From PALSA-1336 sp964592725 (GTDB taxonomy: Bacteria > Patescibacteriota > Doudnabacteria > UBA920), in the NCBI GenBank assembly GCA_964592725.1, contig CAZQFQ010000008.1, forward strand, positions 1 through 40,774: a stretch of 40,774 bases of DNA. The letters are read 5' to 3'. This document shows, piece by piece, positions 29,217-36,179 of the stretch (the first letter of the stretch is position 1; each line of letters starts with the position of its first letter). Under the pieces are notes generated by a model. That model searched no databases, was not told where the DNA came from, and worked only from the letters and a program-made list of their open reading frames with translations. The translations under genes and the position numbers were made by a program.

Positions 29217-29480
29217 ATGGACAGTCAAACTCCAACGTTAAACCCAACTCAAAAAGGCAAGCCAAAAGGGCAAATTATTTTAGGGATAGTTTTGGGTTTT
29301 GTATTCTGTTATATTGGCTACATTTATATGTCTCACACCGCGGGCAACCTACCGGCATTTTTCCCCGGCCACTCTACCGGCTCAACCGTCCTCCACTACA
29401 AACACAGCATAGCCGCCTTCATCGTCGGCATAGCCTGCTTCATCTTTGCCTGGTTCAAAACCGGCCCGATGGAAGCTTAA
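29217..29480 (+). CDS. Small membrane protein, two spans (87 aa)
   Basis: A Pro/Lys-rich N-terminus (TPTLNPTQKGKPKG) precedes a first hydrophobic span (IILGIVLGFVFCYIGYIYM). An outer loop with HTAGNLPAFFPGHSTGST follows, then a second span (SIAAFIVGIACFIFAWF). Both ends are predicted inside. I recognise no family. No Shine-Dalgarno sequence is visible; a TAAAAT box lies 9 nt before the ATG. It has its own terminator at 29493-29530, which supports a real gene. Confidence 0.65.
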   Translation: MDSQTPTLNPTQKGKPKGQIILGIVLGFVFCYIGYIYMSHTAGNLPAFFPGHSTGSTVLHYKHSIAAFIVGIACFIFAWFKTGPMEA

Positions 29481-29492
29481 ATAAGGTTGAAT

Positions 29493-29530
29493 AAAAATAG
29501 ACCGCCTAAGTATAGGTGGTCTATTTTGAT
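29493..29530 (+). terminator. Terminator after the two-span membrane protein gene
   Basis: AAATAGACCGCC pairs with GGTGGTCTATTT around TAAGTATA, followed by T. The AT flanks make it usable from either side. Confidence 0.8.
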
Positions 29531-29590
29531 ATTGGAAGCAATCATTGGTTGTGTTTGAAATTATTAACCGTATATTTAGACTCAATAATT

Positions 29591-30160
29591 TTATGCAGGC
29601 CAATAATTTATACCATCCGTGCTTTTGTAAAAATTTTGTACTACCTGTTGTCCTGCCTGATAGTGTAACTGTTTATTATTACCTAATCCTGCTGCTTTTA
29701 CTGGAACTTTTGAAATGTCTACCCAGTAATTATTGGGGTCATTTTTGTCTATATAGATATCCAAATTAGGTTGCGAAATAATATTTATATCCGGAGCCAA
29801 TTCCATATCGCTGCTTTTGTAGGTTTTGGTGGCTTGGTTTATTGGGTCTTGTCCTTCGCAAATAATTCTATAAATTTCCACAGTTCCTGAACCGGCTCTG
29901 CCAATTGGCATTTGCCCTTTTTCTAGCGAAATATATAAAATTTTTGCCTGGATTTTATATCCATTGGCTTTCAAAAGTTTAAAGCGATTAACAACTCCTT
30001 TTCTTGATAGCCAAATGCCAATAAAAAAAGTGATAATAAGAACGATAATTACAGCAGGATTGACTGGTTTTACAGCAACGGAATAAATTATCAAACCAAA
30101 TATACTCAAAACCGTTAATGCTAAACCAATGCCTATGTAAATTTTTTGAGTTTTATCCAT
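29591..30160 (-). CDS. Hypothetical membrane protein (DUF3592-like layout)
   Basis: 189 aa. Two hydrophobic spans lie at residues about 7-28 (IYIGIGLALTVLSIFGLIIY) and 33-51. A polar beta-rich domain follows with GTVEIYRIICEG, TYKSSDMEL and IYIDKNDPNNYWVDIS. The order and the 'Y-D-x-x-N-P-x-x-Y' tail resemble DUF3592-type proteins, but the match is weak. No partner genes suggest a function. Base composition is more AT-rich than its neighbours. Confidence 0.6.
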   Translation of the reverse strand: MDKTQKIYIGIGLALTVLSIFGLIIYSVAVKPVNPAVIIVLIITFFIGIWLSRKGVVNRFKLLKANGYKIQAKILYISLEKGQMPIGRAGSGTVEIYRIICEGQDPINQATKTYKSSDMELAPDINIISQPNLDIYIDKNDPNNYWVDISKVPVKAAGLGNNKQLHYQAGQQVVQNFYKSTDGINYWPA

Positions 30161-30230
30161 ATTTTTAAGATTATTTGATTTTATTAATTATATTAGAAAA
30201 ATTTATGGGTTTCAAGTTTTTTGGGCTTAT

Positions 30231-31088
30231 TTATCTAACGTACAAAATAACTGAATAAACTATTCCGGCGGCAACGCAGTAAATCGCAAACGGGGTGAGT
30301 TTGTTGGTGTGAAAGTATTTGATTAGGAATTTTACAGAAAAATACGCGGCTATGGCCGCGGCTATGGCGCCGGCTAGCGCGGGGCCTAATAAAGAATGGT
30401 TTTGGGGTTTAAAAAAATCAGGGAGACTAAGGGCCGCGGCCGCGCCGATTATGGGAGTGGCTAAAAGGAAACTAAAACGGGCGGCGTCTTCGTTGGAGAG
30501 GCCGACCAGCAAACTGCCGGCCATTGTGGAGCCGGAGCGGGACAGGCCGGGGATGAGCGCCAAAATTTGGCTAAGGCCGACTTTGGTGGCCTGCCACCAG
30601 GAAAGTTTGGCGATCTTTTGGTAAGACGGCTGGCCGTTAACATCAGCAGACTTTTTTCGCAGAATTTCCGCGCCGTAAAGTACCGCGCCGTTGAGTATCA
30701 AAAAAAATGCCGCTATTTTGGGAGTGGCAAACAGCATTTGCAACTGGTCTTTAAAAATCAAGCCCAAAATTCCGGCCGGCACCGTGCCTATAACCAACAG
30801 CCAGCCAACTTTGGCCCAGGCATCATCATTTTTTATTTGCCTTTGCGCCAGCGAGCGGAAAATGCCTTTAATAATATTTACCCAGTCTTTGCGGAAAAAC
30901 ACAAATAGCACCAAAGCCGTGGCCAAATGCGTACCTACTAAAAAGGTTAAAAAGAACGGGTCGTTTTGGTTAAGGTTCCAGCCCAAAAGTTTGGGCAAAA
31001 TTACGCTGTGGCCCAGGCTGGAAATTGGGAACAGCTCGGAAATTCCCTGGGCCAAGCCGATAATAATTGCCTGAAAATACGTTATCAT
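30231..31088 (-). CDS. uppP: Undecaprenyl-diphosphatase
   Basis: 285 aa, a multi-span membrane enzyme that recycles undecaprenyl pyrophosphate to the monophosphate carrier used in cell-wall synthesis. The BacA/UppP motifs are AQGISELFPISSLGHSVILP (E-L-x-P-I-S-S) and IPGLSRSGSTMAGSLLVG. The frame is open up to 31196, but that extension encodes a palindromic repeat (PSPSGGGSGRG). The ATG at 31088 begins the family sequence, and an extended -10 TGC-TATCAT (31105-31097) ends 8 nt before it. It complements glmS and the GlmU-like gene in the envelope theme. Confidence 0.94.
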   Translation of the reverse strand: MITYFQAIIIGLAQGISELFPISSLGHSVILPKLLGWNLNQNDPFFLTFLVGTHLATALVLFVFFRKDWVNIIKGIFRSLAQRQIKNDDAWAKVGWLLVIGTVPAGILGLIFKDQLQMLFATPKIAAFFLILNGAVLYGAEILRKKSADVNGQPSYQKIAKLSWWQATKVGLSQILALIPGLSRSGSTMAGSLLVGLSNEDAARFSFLLATPIIGAAAALSLPDFFKPQNHSLLGPALAGAIAAAIAAYFSVKFLIKYFHTNKLTPFAIYCVAAGIVYSVILYVR

Positions 31089-31143
31089 ATATAGATATGA
31101 TAGCAAAAAGCGGGGATTATGGCGATTACTATCGGATTGTATC

Positions 31144-31186
31144 ATCTCAAACCCTCTCCCTGACCCTCCCCCAGAGGGGGAGGGAT
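31144..31186. repeat. CCCTCTCCC...GGGAGGG palindromic repeat
   Basis: AACCCTCTCCCTGACCCTCC followed by CCCAGAGGGGGAGGG lies between the divergent uppP and protease genes. It is the same family as 1288. Confidence 0.78.
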
Positions 31187-31223
31187 GAAACAACAAGTGC
31201 TTGAAATGCTAATAATCTTTTAC

Positions 31224-31229
31224 TAAAAT
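31224..31229 (+). promoter_or_regulatory. Leaderless promoter of the HtrA-like protease gene
   Basis: TAAAAT (31224-31229) ends exactly 6 nt before the ATG at 31236. The alternative ATG at 31230 directly abuts the box. Confidence 0.62.
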
Positions 31230-31235
31230 ATGTAT

Positions 31236-32195
31236 ATGCTTAAAAAAGCCATCCCATTTTTAATAATTATTTTGCTCATAGCCGCCAGTGATGCCGGCGC
31301 GGTATTTTGGTATCAGAAACAGACTTTAAAAACGCAACAAAATCAAACCGCCCAAGTTATAGCTTTACAAAAGCAGATTTCCGGACTGCAAAGCCAACTG
31401 ACCCGGCAGGGTAAGCAAAGCGCCGTCGCGCTTTCCGCGCAGGAAGCGAGCAACAGCCAGGCCGTGGTGCAAAAATCCCAGCAGGAGCTGGTGACCGAGG
31501 CCGTGGCCAAGGCCGCGCCGGCCGTGGTTTCCATAATTATCTCGCAGGACGTGCCCCAGTACCAAGTCGTCTACGAAAATCCGTTCGGCGACGATCCGTT
31601 TTTCCAAAACATCGGCATCCAGGTTCCCGAATACGTGCCCACCGGCCAGACCCAGTCCCAGGAAGTCGGCGCGGGCAGCGGCTACATTATCACTCCGGAC
31701 GGTTACATAATTACCAATAAGCACGTGGTGCCGAGCGATCAGGACGGCTATACGGTTCTGCTTCAAAGCGGCAAGCAGGAAACCGCGCAGGTTATTTATC
31801 GCGACCCCAATAATGATTTGGCGATTGTAAAAATCAGCGGCAGTAATTTTCCGACCATAAGTTTTGACGATTCAAAAAATTTGCAGCTTGGCCAAACCGT
31901 AATTGCCATCGGCAACGCTTTGGGGCAGTATAACAATTCCGTTTCTTTGGGCGTTGTGTCCGGACTTAATCGGACAATTCAGGCGTCGGACGAAAACGGC
32001 AATGCCGAAACTTTAACCGGCGTTATCCAGACCGACGCGGCTATTAACCCCGGCAACAGCGGCGGACCGCTCCTGGATTTAAACGGCAATGCCGTGGGCA
32101 TTAACGTAGCCACGGTCCAGGGCTCAAACAATATCAGCTTTTCCATTCCGTCCGATATGGTTAAAACCATTATCAAGAGCGCGATAGGGAGATAG
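31236..32195 (+). CDS. HtrA/DegP-like serine protease without PDZ domain
   Basis: 319 aa. One N-terminal membrane anchor (IPFLIIILLIAASDAGAVF) is followed by a Gln-rich coiled coil (residues 25-90) and a trypsin-like domain. The triad is in IITNKHVV (His 163), PNNDLAIVK (Asp 194) and NPGNSGGPLL (Ser 275). The protein ends about 40 residues after the active serine, so the PDZ domains of DegP are missing. It would act outside the membrane in protein quality control. The frame and stop look genuine, and no frameshifted PDZ remnant is visible downstream. Confidence 0.92.
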   Translation: MLKKAIPFLIIILLIAASDAGAVFWYQKQTLKTQQNQTAQVIALQKQISGLQSQLTRQGKQSAVALSAQEASNSQAVVQKSQQELVTEAVAKAAPAVVSIIISQDVPQYQVVYENPFGDDPFFQNIGIQVPEYVPTGQTQSQEVGAGSGYIITPDGYIITNKHVVPSDQDGYTVLLQSGKQETAQVIYRDPNNDLAIVKISGSNFPTISFDDSKNLQLGQTVIAIGNALGQYNNSVSLGVVSGLNRTIQASDENGNAETLTGVIQTDAAINPGNSGGPLLDLNGNAVGINVATVQGSNNISFSIPSDMVKTIIKSAIGR

Positions 32196-32206
32196 CCTAT
32201 CTTTAC

Positions 32207-32329
32207 GGCGTCATTCTGAGGCCTTGGACAATGGCCGAAGAATCTCTAAATAAAAGAGATCCTTCGCCGACTTTGGTTTTGCTGATGACGGCTCAGAGCC
32301 TGCCCTGAACGAAGTGAAGGGATGACGCC
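32207..32329. repeat. Dispersed GTCATTCTGAG/GATGACGCC repeat overlapping a gene end
   Basis: GGCGTCATTCTGAGGCC at the left and AAGTGAAGGGATGACGCC at the right; GAAGAATCTCT and AGAGATCCTTC pair inside. Its right part (32293-32329) is the 3' end of the DHFR-like gene. That gene's last residues (SSSLASSLHFVQGRL) and stop are therefore repeat-derived. Confidence 0.78.
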
Positions 32330-32883
32330 AAAGAACTGGACGGCGCGTAACACAGCAGTACGTTGCCGTTTTTAAATTCCCGCGATTTTAGTAGTTTGAA
32401 TTTTATTTTATCGGCAAACAGCGTCTTGCCGACTCCGAGCGCAACCGGATTTATCATCAGCCGGTATTCATCAATTAGTCCCAGCTTGGCAAACTGCTGA
32501 ACAATATTTCCACTGCCAAGAATCAAAATATCCTTCGCAGTTTCTTGTTTTAATTTCTCTATTTCTAATTTCCTAATTTCCTTCACCACTTTTGTATTAT
32601 TCCAATCGGCCTGCTCTATCGTCGTTGAAAAAACAAGCTTGGGCAAACCATTCATCAGCCCGGCCACAACGGGGTCGTTTTTTATTGCCTGCTCGGTAGG
32701 CCAATAGCTTGCCATCAAATCGTAAGTCATCCGCCCAAACATTAAAAGACCCGCCGATTTTAATTGCGGTACCGCAAATTCGTTATTGAATTCAGCGTCC
32801 ACATTATGCCAGTTTAACTCGCCGCCCGACCCGGCAAAGTATCCGTCAAGCGAAATCATGTTAAAAACAATTATTTTGGCCAT
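32293..32883 (-). CDS. Dihydrofolate reductase / RibD C-terminal-like reductase
   Basis: About 196 aa. It starts MAKIIVFNMISLDGYFAGSG, the family opening (S-L-D-G-Y). FGRMTYDLMASYWP and the late ILGSGNIVQQFAKLGLIDEY and MINPVALGVGKTLF are typical of the bacterial YyaP/YwjB group of DHFR-like reductases. The substrate is unknown; this group rarely acts as true DHFR. It is the last gene of the ArsR-led operon. The final ~14 residues come from an inserted dispersed repeat. The ATG at 32883 is preferred over 32892. Confidence 0.85.
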   Translation of the reverse strand: MAKIIVFNMISLDGYFAGSGGELNWHNVDAEFNNEFAVPQLKSAGLLMFGRMTYDLMASYWPTEQAIKNDPVVAGLMNGLPKLVFSTTIEQADWNNTKVVKEIRKLEIEKLKQETAKDILILGSGNIVQQFAKLGLIDEYRLMINPVALGVGKTLFADKIKFKLLKSREFKNGNVLLCYAPSSSLASSLHFVQGRL

Positions 32884-32895
32884 AGCAATCATGAT

Positions 32896-33396
32896 TTAAA
32901 ATCTGCCTTCATCCGCGCTCGGGCCGTAAATAGGAGGGACAGGGATATTGTTCAACCGCATATACACGGTCAGCTGGCCGCGGTGGTGGACGAGATGGTT
33001 AATTGAAGAGCCGATAAAATTTTTTATAGGCATGGTCATTAGCGCTTTCCCGTTGGCTTTAAGGGAAAAGGGCCCTGCTATTTTTTCGTCGGAAATATTT
33101 TGTAAAGCTTTTTTTGCGGCCGCCATATTTTGGTTAAAGTGGCTGACCAAATCCTCCGTAGTTTTTGGCTCAATGTGCTTCCAGGTGGCAAAGTCAATTT
33201 CTTCCCCGTTTGCCATTGTGGCAAGCCACTTGGGAACCTCGGCCACCAGGACTGCCAAATATCCCATAGCCATGGATTTTTCGTGCGGCTTGTAGTTAAA
33301 CAAATCCGGCGAGATTCTTTCCAGACATTTTTTCGTGGCCGGCGCTTCGGCCTCCAGTTCCTTTAAGAATGTTTGGCCTAATGTTGTATTATCCAT
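32896..33396 (-). CDS. DinB-family (DUF664-like) protein
   Basis: 166 aa, a four-helix-bundle protein of the DinB/YfiT superfamily. Likely metal ligands are in the family end motif NHLVHHRGQLTVYMRLN and an earlier His. Members include thiol-dependent transferases for mycothiol or bacillithiol, but many are uncharacterised. A clear AAAGGAG lies 4 nt before the ATG at 33396; the frame is open to 33426 without support. It sits between the DHFR-like gene and the barrel protein, with 23-nt gaps, in the same leftward operon. Confidence 0.85.
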   Translation of the reverse strand: MDNTTLGQTFLKELEAEAPATKKCLERISPDLFNYKPHEKSMAMGYLAVLVAEVPKWLATMANGEEIDFATWKHIEPKTTEDLVSHFNQNMAAAKKALQNISDEKIAGPFSLKANGKALMTMPIKNFIGSSINHLVHHRGQLTVYMRLNNIPVPPIYGPSADEGRF

Positions 33397-33419
33397 AAAT
33401 CTCCTTTCATTAAAACATC

Positions 33420-33743
33420 CTACCAAACCTTAAATATTTCCCGGCAACCCCCGGTATACATTTGCTGAAAGTCCTTCATTTTTTCCATCTCTTTTTTTTC
33501 GCCGGAGGCGGATCCGCCTTCGGCGGACATCTCCTTAGATTGGTTCATATATCGTTCCTGCGCTTTCTCCCAAGCCGCCAAGTCCTCGTATTGGCTGACC
33601 ATAATCACGCGGTGATATTGGCCGGTTACATCCGTCATAACACGGACAAACTCTTTGTTGTCGCCCATCATCTCTTTAAACAGTTTGGCCGCTTTAGATG
33701 CATTGCCGGGTTTGCAAATAAAAGTGTCGTGCACGATTATCAT
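33420..33743 (-). CDS. Dimeric alpha/beta-barrel (NIPSNAP/ABM-like) protein
   Basis: 107 aa. MIIVHDTFICKPGNASKAAKL, then YHRVIMVSQYEDLAAWEKA, follow the strand-helix-strand-strand order of small ferredoxin-like barrel proteins such as antibiotic-biosynthesis monooxygenases or NIPSNAP. An acidic/Ser-rich insert (SAEGGSASGEKKEM) comes from a TCCGCCGAAGGCGGA hairpin repeat (about 33506-33530) read in frame. An AAAAGGAG motif lies 5 nt upstream of the ATG. Its role is probably tied to the operon's other small-molecule enzymes. Confidence 0.68.
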   Translation of the reverse strand: MIIVHDTFICKPGNASKAAKLFKEMMGDNKEFVRVMTDVTGQYHRVIMVSQYEDLAAWEKAQERYMNQSKEMSAEGGSASGEKKEMEKMKDFQQMYTGGCREIFKVW

Positions 33744-33822
33744 ATATGCTCCTTTTTAAGAACCTAACCCCAAAGATAATTTTGGGCCGGTTCATATAAT
33801 TAATTATGAAGTTTCGCAATAT

Positions 33823-34224
33823 TTAGGTTTTAACCGGCTGTAAAAGACCAAAAAGATTTCCTTCGGGATCTTTGCAATAGGCAAGGGTGCCTATGTCGCC
33901 GGGAATTTCCATTTTTTTGACGGCAACAGAGCCGCCGGATGCCGTAATTTTCTTTAACATTTTATCGATATCTTCCACGCCAACAGTGCAGACAAAAGCG
34001 TTAACCGGCTGGCCCTTTTTTGGCAAGGCGCCCTGGCGCGGGTTAAGGCCGCCGTTAATTCCCGGCCATTTTTCCCCGGGCTTGTCTTTGCCGGTTGTGA
34101 CCATCCGGTAGTTGCCCATCTTGGGGCCCATGTCTTTTATTTTCCAGCCAAATACATCTTGGTAAAATTTTTGCATTTTATCCATATTTTTTGCATGTAT
34201 TTCAAAGTGTGCGACTCGGTTCAT
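33823..34224 (-). CDS. VOC-family (glyoxalase-like) protein
   Basis: 133 aa with two beta-alpha-beta-beta-beta modules. VAHFEIHAKNMDKMQKFYQDVFGW is the first-module opening (His as metal ligand). A second module follows with AFVCTVGVEDIDKMLKKI and ends with YCKDPEGNLFGLLQP (E as metal ligand). Families include glyoxalase I, dioxygenases and resistance proteins. The exact reaction is unknown. The start follows AAAGGAGG by 3 nt, the same arrangement as at 22365. Part of the ArsR operon. Confidence 0.88.
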   Translation of the reverse strand: MNRVAHFEIHAKNMDKMQKFYQDVFGWKIKDMGPKMGNYRMVTTGKDKPGEKWPGINGGLNPRQGALPKKGQPVNAFVCTVGVEDIDKMLKKITASGGSVAVKKMEIPGDIGTLAYCKDPEGNLFGLLQPVKT

Positions 34225-34271
34225 ATGCCTCCTTTCCCGCCTGAAGCGGAATTATTTTGATATATTTAAGA

Positions 34272-34787
34272 TTATCCATTTAGAAGATTTGCCAGCTTGT
34301 CTATGCTCTGGCTCCAGCCTTGCTTCATCCCGGCCAGCGGTCCGGCCGCTTCGGGCGTTGTTTTGGTTACCATAACGTGAAGCGTCATTTTTGTCTTGCC
34401 TGTCCTGGGCGATGTTGAAGGGTTCCCGTCCTCCTTAAGCGTAAGGGTGACCAGATTTTCCAGGATTGGTTTATTGTTTACAATCGCCGCGGAGGTAAAC
34501 ACAAGTTTTTCCGGTTCAATCACTTCCTGCACCACGCCCTTCATAGGCCACTCATTTCCCTCCAGCTCGCCAAGCTCTTTGCCGGCCAGCATAATAATGT
34601 GTATAACGCCCTGGGGACGGACGTCTATTTCGCAAACGGGGTTGGTAACGCCCTTTGGCCCCCACCAGCCGCGGAGCGTTTCAGGATCCGTCCAGGCTTT
34701 CCAGACCAGTTTCCTGGGCGCGTTAAAAGACCGCTCTATCAGTAGATCGTTGTTGCTTTTGGCAGTCTGGTTGCTCTTATTAGGCAT
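34272..34787 (-). CDS. SRPBCC (AHSA1-type) domain protein
   Basis: 171 aa. LLIERSFNAPRKLVWKAWTDPETLRGWWGPKGVTNP is the hallmark start of the activator-of-Hsp90-ATPase-like START fold (seen here in overlapping parts). The C-terminal GMKQGWSQSIDKLANLL is typical. ArsR regulators are very often paired with this family. It probably binds a small hydrophobic ligand. GAGAGGGG precedes the ATG. The gap to arsR is 21 nt, so the two are co-transcribed. Confidence 0.92.
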   Translation of the reverse strand: MPNKSNQTAKSNNDLLIERSFNAPRKLVWKAWTDPETLRGWWGPKGVTNPVCEIDVRPQGVIHIIMLAGKELGELEGNEWPMKGVVQEVIEPEKLVFTSAAIVNNKPILENLVTLTLKEDGNPSTSPRTGKTKMTLHVMVTKTTPEAAGPLAGMKQGWSQSIDKLANLLNG

Positions 34788-34808
34788 AATTTTGCCCCTC
34801 TCTGTTAT

Positions 34809-35171
34809 CTAATTTTTAAATGGATGATGCAGTGGCACAAAAATTTTTTTTTCTTTGCGCAGAAGTTCCTTTAACGGCTCAAATCGTTCATTCCAGATAG
34901 CTTCATAATGTTGTAAATATTTTCTGGCGCCGTGCACCGCGGCGGGGGACAGCCGAACGTATTGCTGTTTGCCTTTTTTGTGTTTAACAACCAGCCCGGC
35001 TTTTTCCAGTACCTGCAAGTGCTTGGAAACCGCCGCAAAAGTTAATTTGTAGCTTTGGGCAATTTCACCTATGGTAAGCTGTTTTTTTGCCACCCGCCTT
35101 AGGATGTCGCGGCGGGTTTGGTCGGCCAGGGAACCAAAAATGGCGTTAAAATCCAAATTATATTCAACCAT
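34809..35171 (-). CDS. ArsR-family transcriptional regulator
   Basis: 120 aa, a winged helix-turn-helix repressor. FGSLADQTRRDILRRVAKKQ and LTIGEIAQSYKLTFAAVSKHLQVLEKAGLV are the DNA-binding core. KHKKGKQQYVRLSPAAVHGA is the wing. No cysteine metal site is visible, so it is more like the non-metal ArsR group that sits in front of SRPBCC genes. It heads a six-gene leftward operon and has a palindromic operator over its own start codon (35162-35181), indicating autorepression. Confidence 0.92.
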   Translation of the reverse strand: MVEYNLDFNAIFGSLADQTRRDILRRVAKKQLTIGEIAQSYKLTFAAVSKHLQVLEKAGLVVKHKKGKQQYVRLSPAAVHGARKYLQHYEAIWNERFEPLKELLRKEKKIFVPLHHPFKN

Positions 35172-35190
35172 ATAGTTGAATGATATTATA
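35162..35190 (-). promoter_or_regulatory. ArsR operator and promoter
   Basis: ATTCAAC (35162-35168) and GTTGAAT (35175-35181) form a perfect 7-bp inverted repeat with a 6-bp centre spanning the start codon. The minus-strand TATAAT is at 35190-35185. A start near 35178 would fall inside the operator. Confidence 0.75.
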
Positions 35191-35258
35191 CCCGTTTTTT
35201 TCGGTCAAGCCTTAGTTTTCCACAATTTATACAGATATCTTTTTGTTAGGGCGCCCAC

Positions 35259-35290
35259 AAAAAAAGCACACCAAACTGATGTGCTTTTTC
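35259..35290. terminator. Bidirectional hairpin at the left edge of the GC-rich block
   Basis: AAAAAGCACA (35261-35270) pairs with TGTGCTTTTT (35280-35289) around CCAAACTGA. Poly-A and poly-T flanks suit either direction. Confidence 0.75.
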
Positions 35291-35355
35291 TGGCTCAGCG
35301 GCTGGATTGCGGTCGCCCCTTTGGGCAACTTTCTAGGGTTTTTTGAAGGCCTGCG

Positions 35356-35371
35356 CTAGGCACTCGGGTCA
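35356..35371. repeat. Candidate left attachment-site repeat
   Basis: CTAGGCACTCGGGTCA. It recurs as CTAGGGCACTCGGGTCA at 39898-39914, with 12 bases (GCACTCGGGTCA) identical and one indel. The two copies bracket the nuclease, the hairpin array and the recombinase fragment. Confidence 0.4.
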
Positions 35372-35394
35372 TAGGTTTTTTGGAAGAATTTCGG

Positions 35395-35720
35395 GGAGAT
35401 AAATAGACATAAATAGACAGTACAGTAGCAGGTTGATTTTGTGTCTAATATTAGTCAATTTTAGGTTTATTTAAGATAAAAACTTAATAAAATATTGTGT
35501 CTAATAATTATTTAGGTGCTTAAGAATTTTTTATTTTAAGAACCAATCCTGGAATGGTAAAAATTTTCCATGGATGGAGGTGTTACCGAGCCAACTTGAC
35601 GCAATTTAACATTGTGTCAACAATAGGAATAATTTTTAATCTGCTACCTGTATTTTACCGCTGAACCAACCCTATGGCAAGGCCGATATCCACTTGGCTT
35701 AATGCCAGTAGTATGCTCTG
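35395..35720. other. AT-rich gene-free stretch with short repeats
   Basis: No credible ORF. AATAGACA is repeated at 35401 and 35411, and TTGTGTCTAAT twice (about 35438 and 35493). An inverted repeat TTGACGCAAT/ATTGTGTCAA lies near 35596-35620. The mix of AT-rich and repeated words would suit a regulatory or replication-type region, but nothing identifies one. Confidence 0.35.
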
Positions 35721-35721
35721 G

Positions 35722-35764
35722 CTAATAAAACAAAACCCCGATGACTAACTTGGTCACCGGGGTT
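35722..35764 (-). terminator. Terminator of the nuclease gene
   Basis: On the minus strand AACCCCG (35764-35758) pairs with CGGGGTT (35740-35734), with an inner GTGAC/GTCAT pair, followed by TTGTTTTATT. It overlaps the stop codon of the nuclease gene. Confidence 0.82.
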
Positions 35765-36128
35765 AAGACTCTGCGCTGCGCCGAAAAGTTTCGATGCATG
35801 CGCGGATGTCTTCATAAATCATCTTGACGAATTCCTCCTGCCTCGGCGTTCCACACGCCTTTCTTGCTTCACTGCTGACTACCACGCAAGGGATGCCAGC
35901 GTACCTTCTCTCATGCTCCCATTGGCCCGTAAACGAGCTCTTGGTTTGCAGGGGCATTTCGGAAGGCGGCGGATCGGGCAGGTCTAGGTAAAAATCAACG
36001 CCTGACCCGTCGCGTTTGCGGAAATCAATTATGATTCCCTGCCGGCGCAATCGCTGTAGCGCCAACAAGGTAACCATTTCCGAACGCCGGCCCGTAAAGA
36101 AACTGCGTTTGGACTGCTTATGCCTCAT
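35763..36128 (-). CDS. Small PD-(D/E)XK-type nuclease-like protein
   Basis: About 121 aa. An N-terminal helix with an acidic residue (RRSEMVTLLALQRLRRQGI) is followed by strands SGVDFYLDL and MPLQTKSS. A helix, an acidic residue, then D on one strand and Q-x-K on the next is the layout of the PD-(D/E)XK fold (with Q replacing D/E). RRYAGIPCVVVSS follows as the next strand. No family name is certain. AAAGGAGG precedes ATG 36128 by 8 nt; a GTG at 36134 is the alternative. It lies directly downstream of the hairpin array on the same strand, and a diverged repeat unit (36158-36179) lies in its 5' leader. Confidence 0.6.
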   Translation of the reverse strand: MRHKQSKRSFFTGRRSEMVTLLALQRLRRQGIIIDFRKRDGSGVDFYLDLPDPPPSEMPLQTKSSFTGQWEHERRYAGIPCVVVSSEARKACGTPRQEEFVKMIYEDIRACIETFRRSAES

Positions 36129-36179
36129 TGGCACAACCTCCTTTGTTGTAAAGTCAGAAACAGATCTTTCGCATTTCTT

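Noticed and set aside
28982..29494. 170-codon frame overlapping the end of mscL
   Set aside because: It runs through a dispersed GTCATTCTGAG repeat and out of frame over the better small membrane gene at 29217.
31089..31196. N-terminal extension of UppP
   Set aside because: It is made of the palindromic repeat and has no membrane or family similarity. The promoter lies just before the ATG at 31088.
35293..35345. TGGCTCAGCGGCTGG... as a tRNA gene
   Set aside because: It resembles a tRNA 3' end on the minus strand, but no complete acceptor, anticodon or T-arm pairing can be made.
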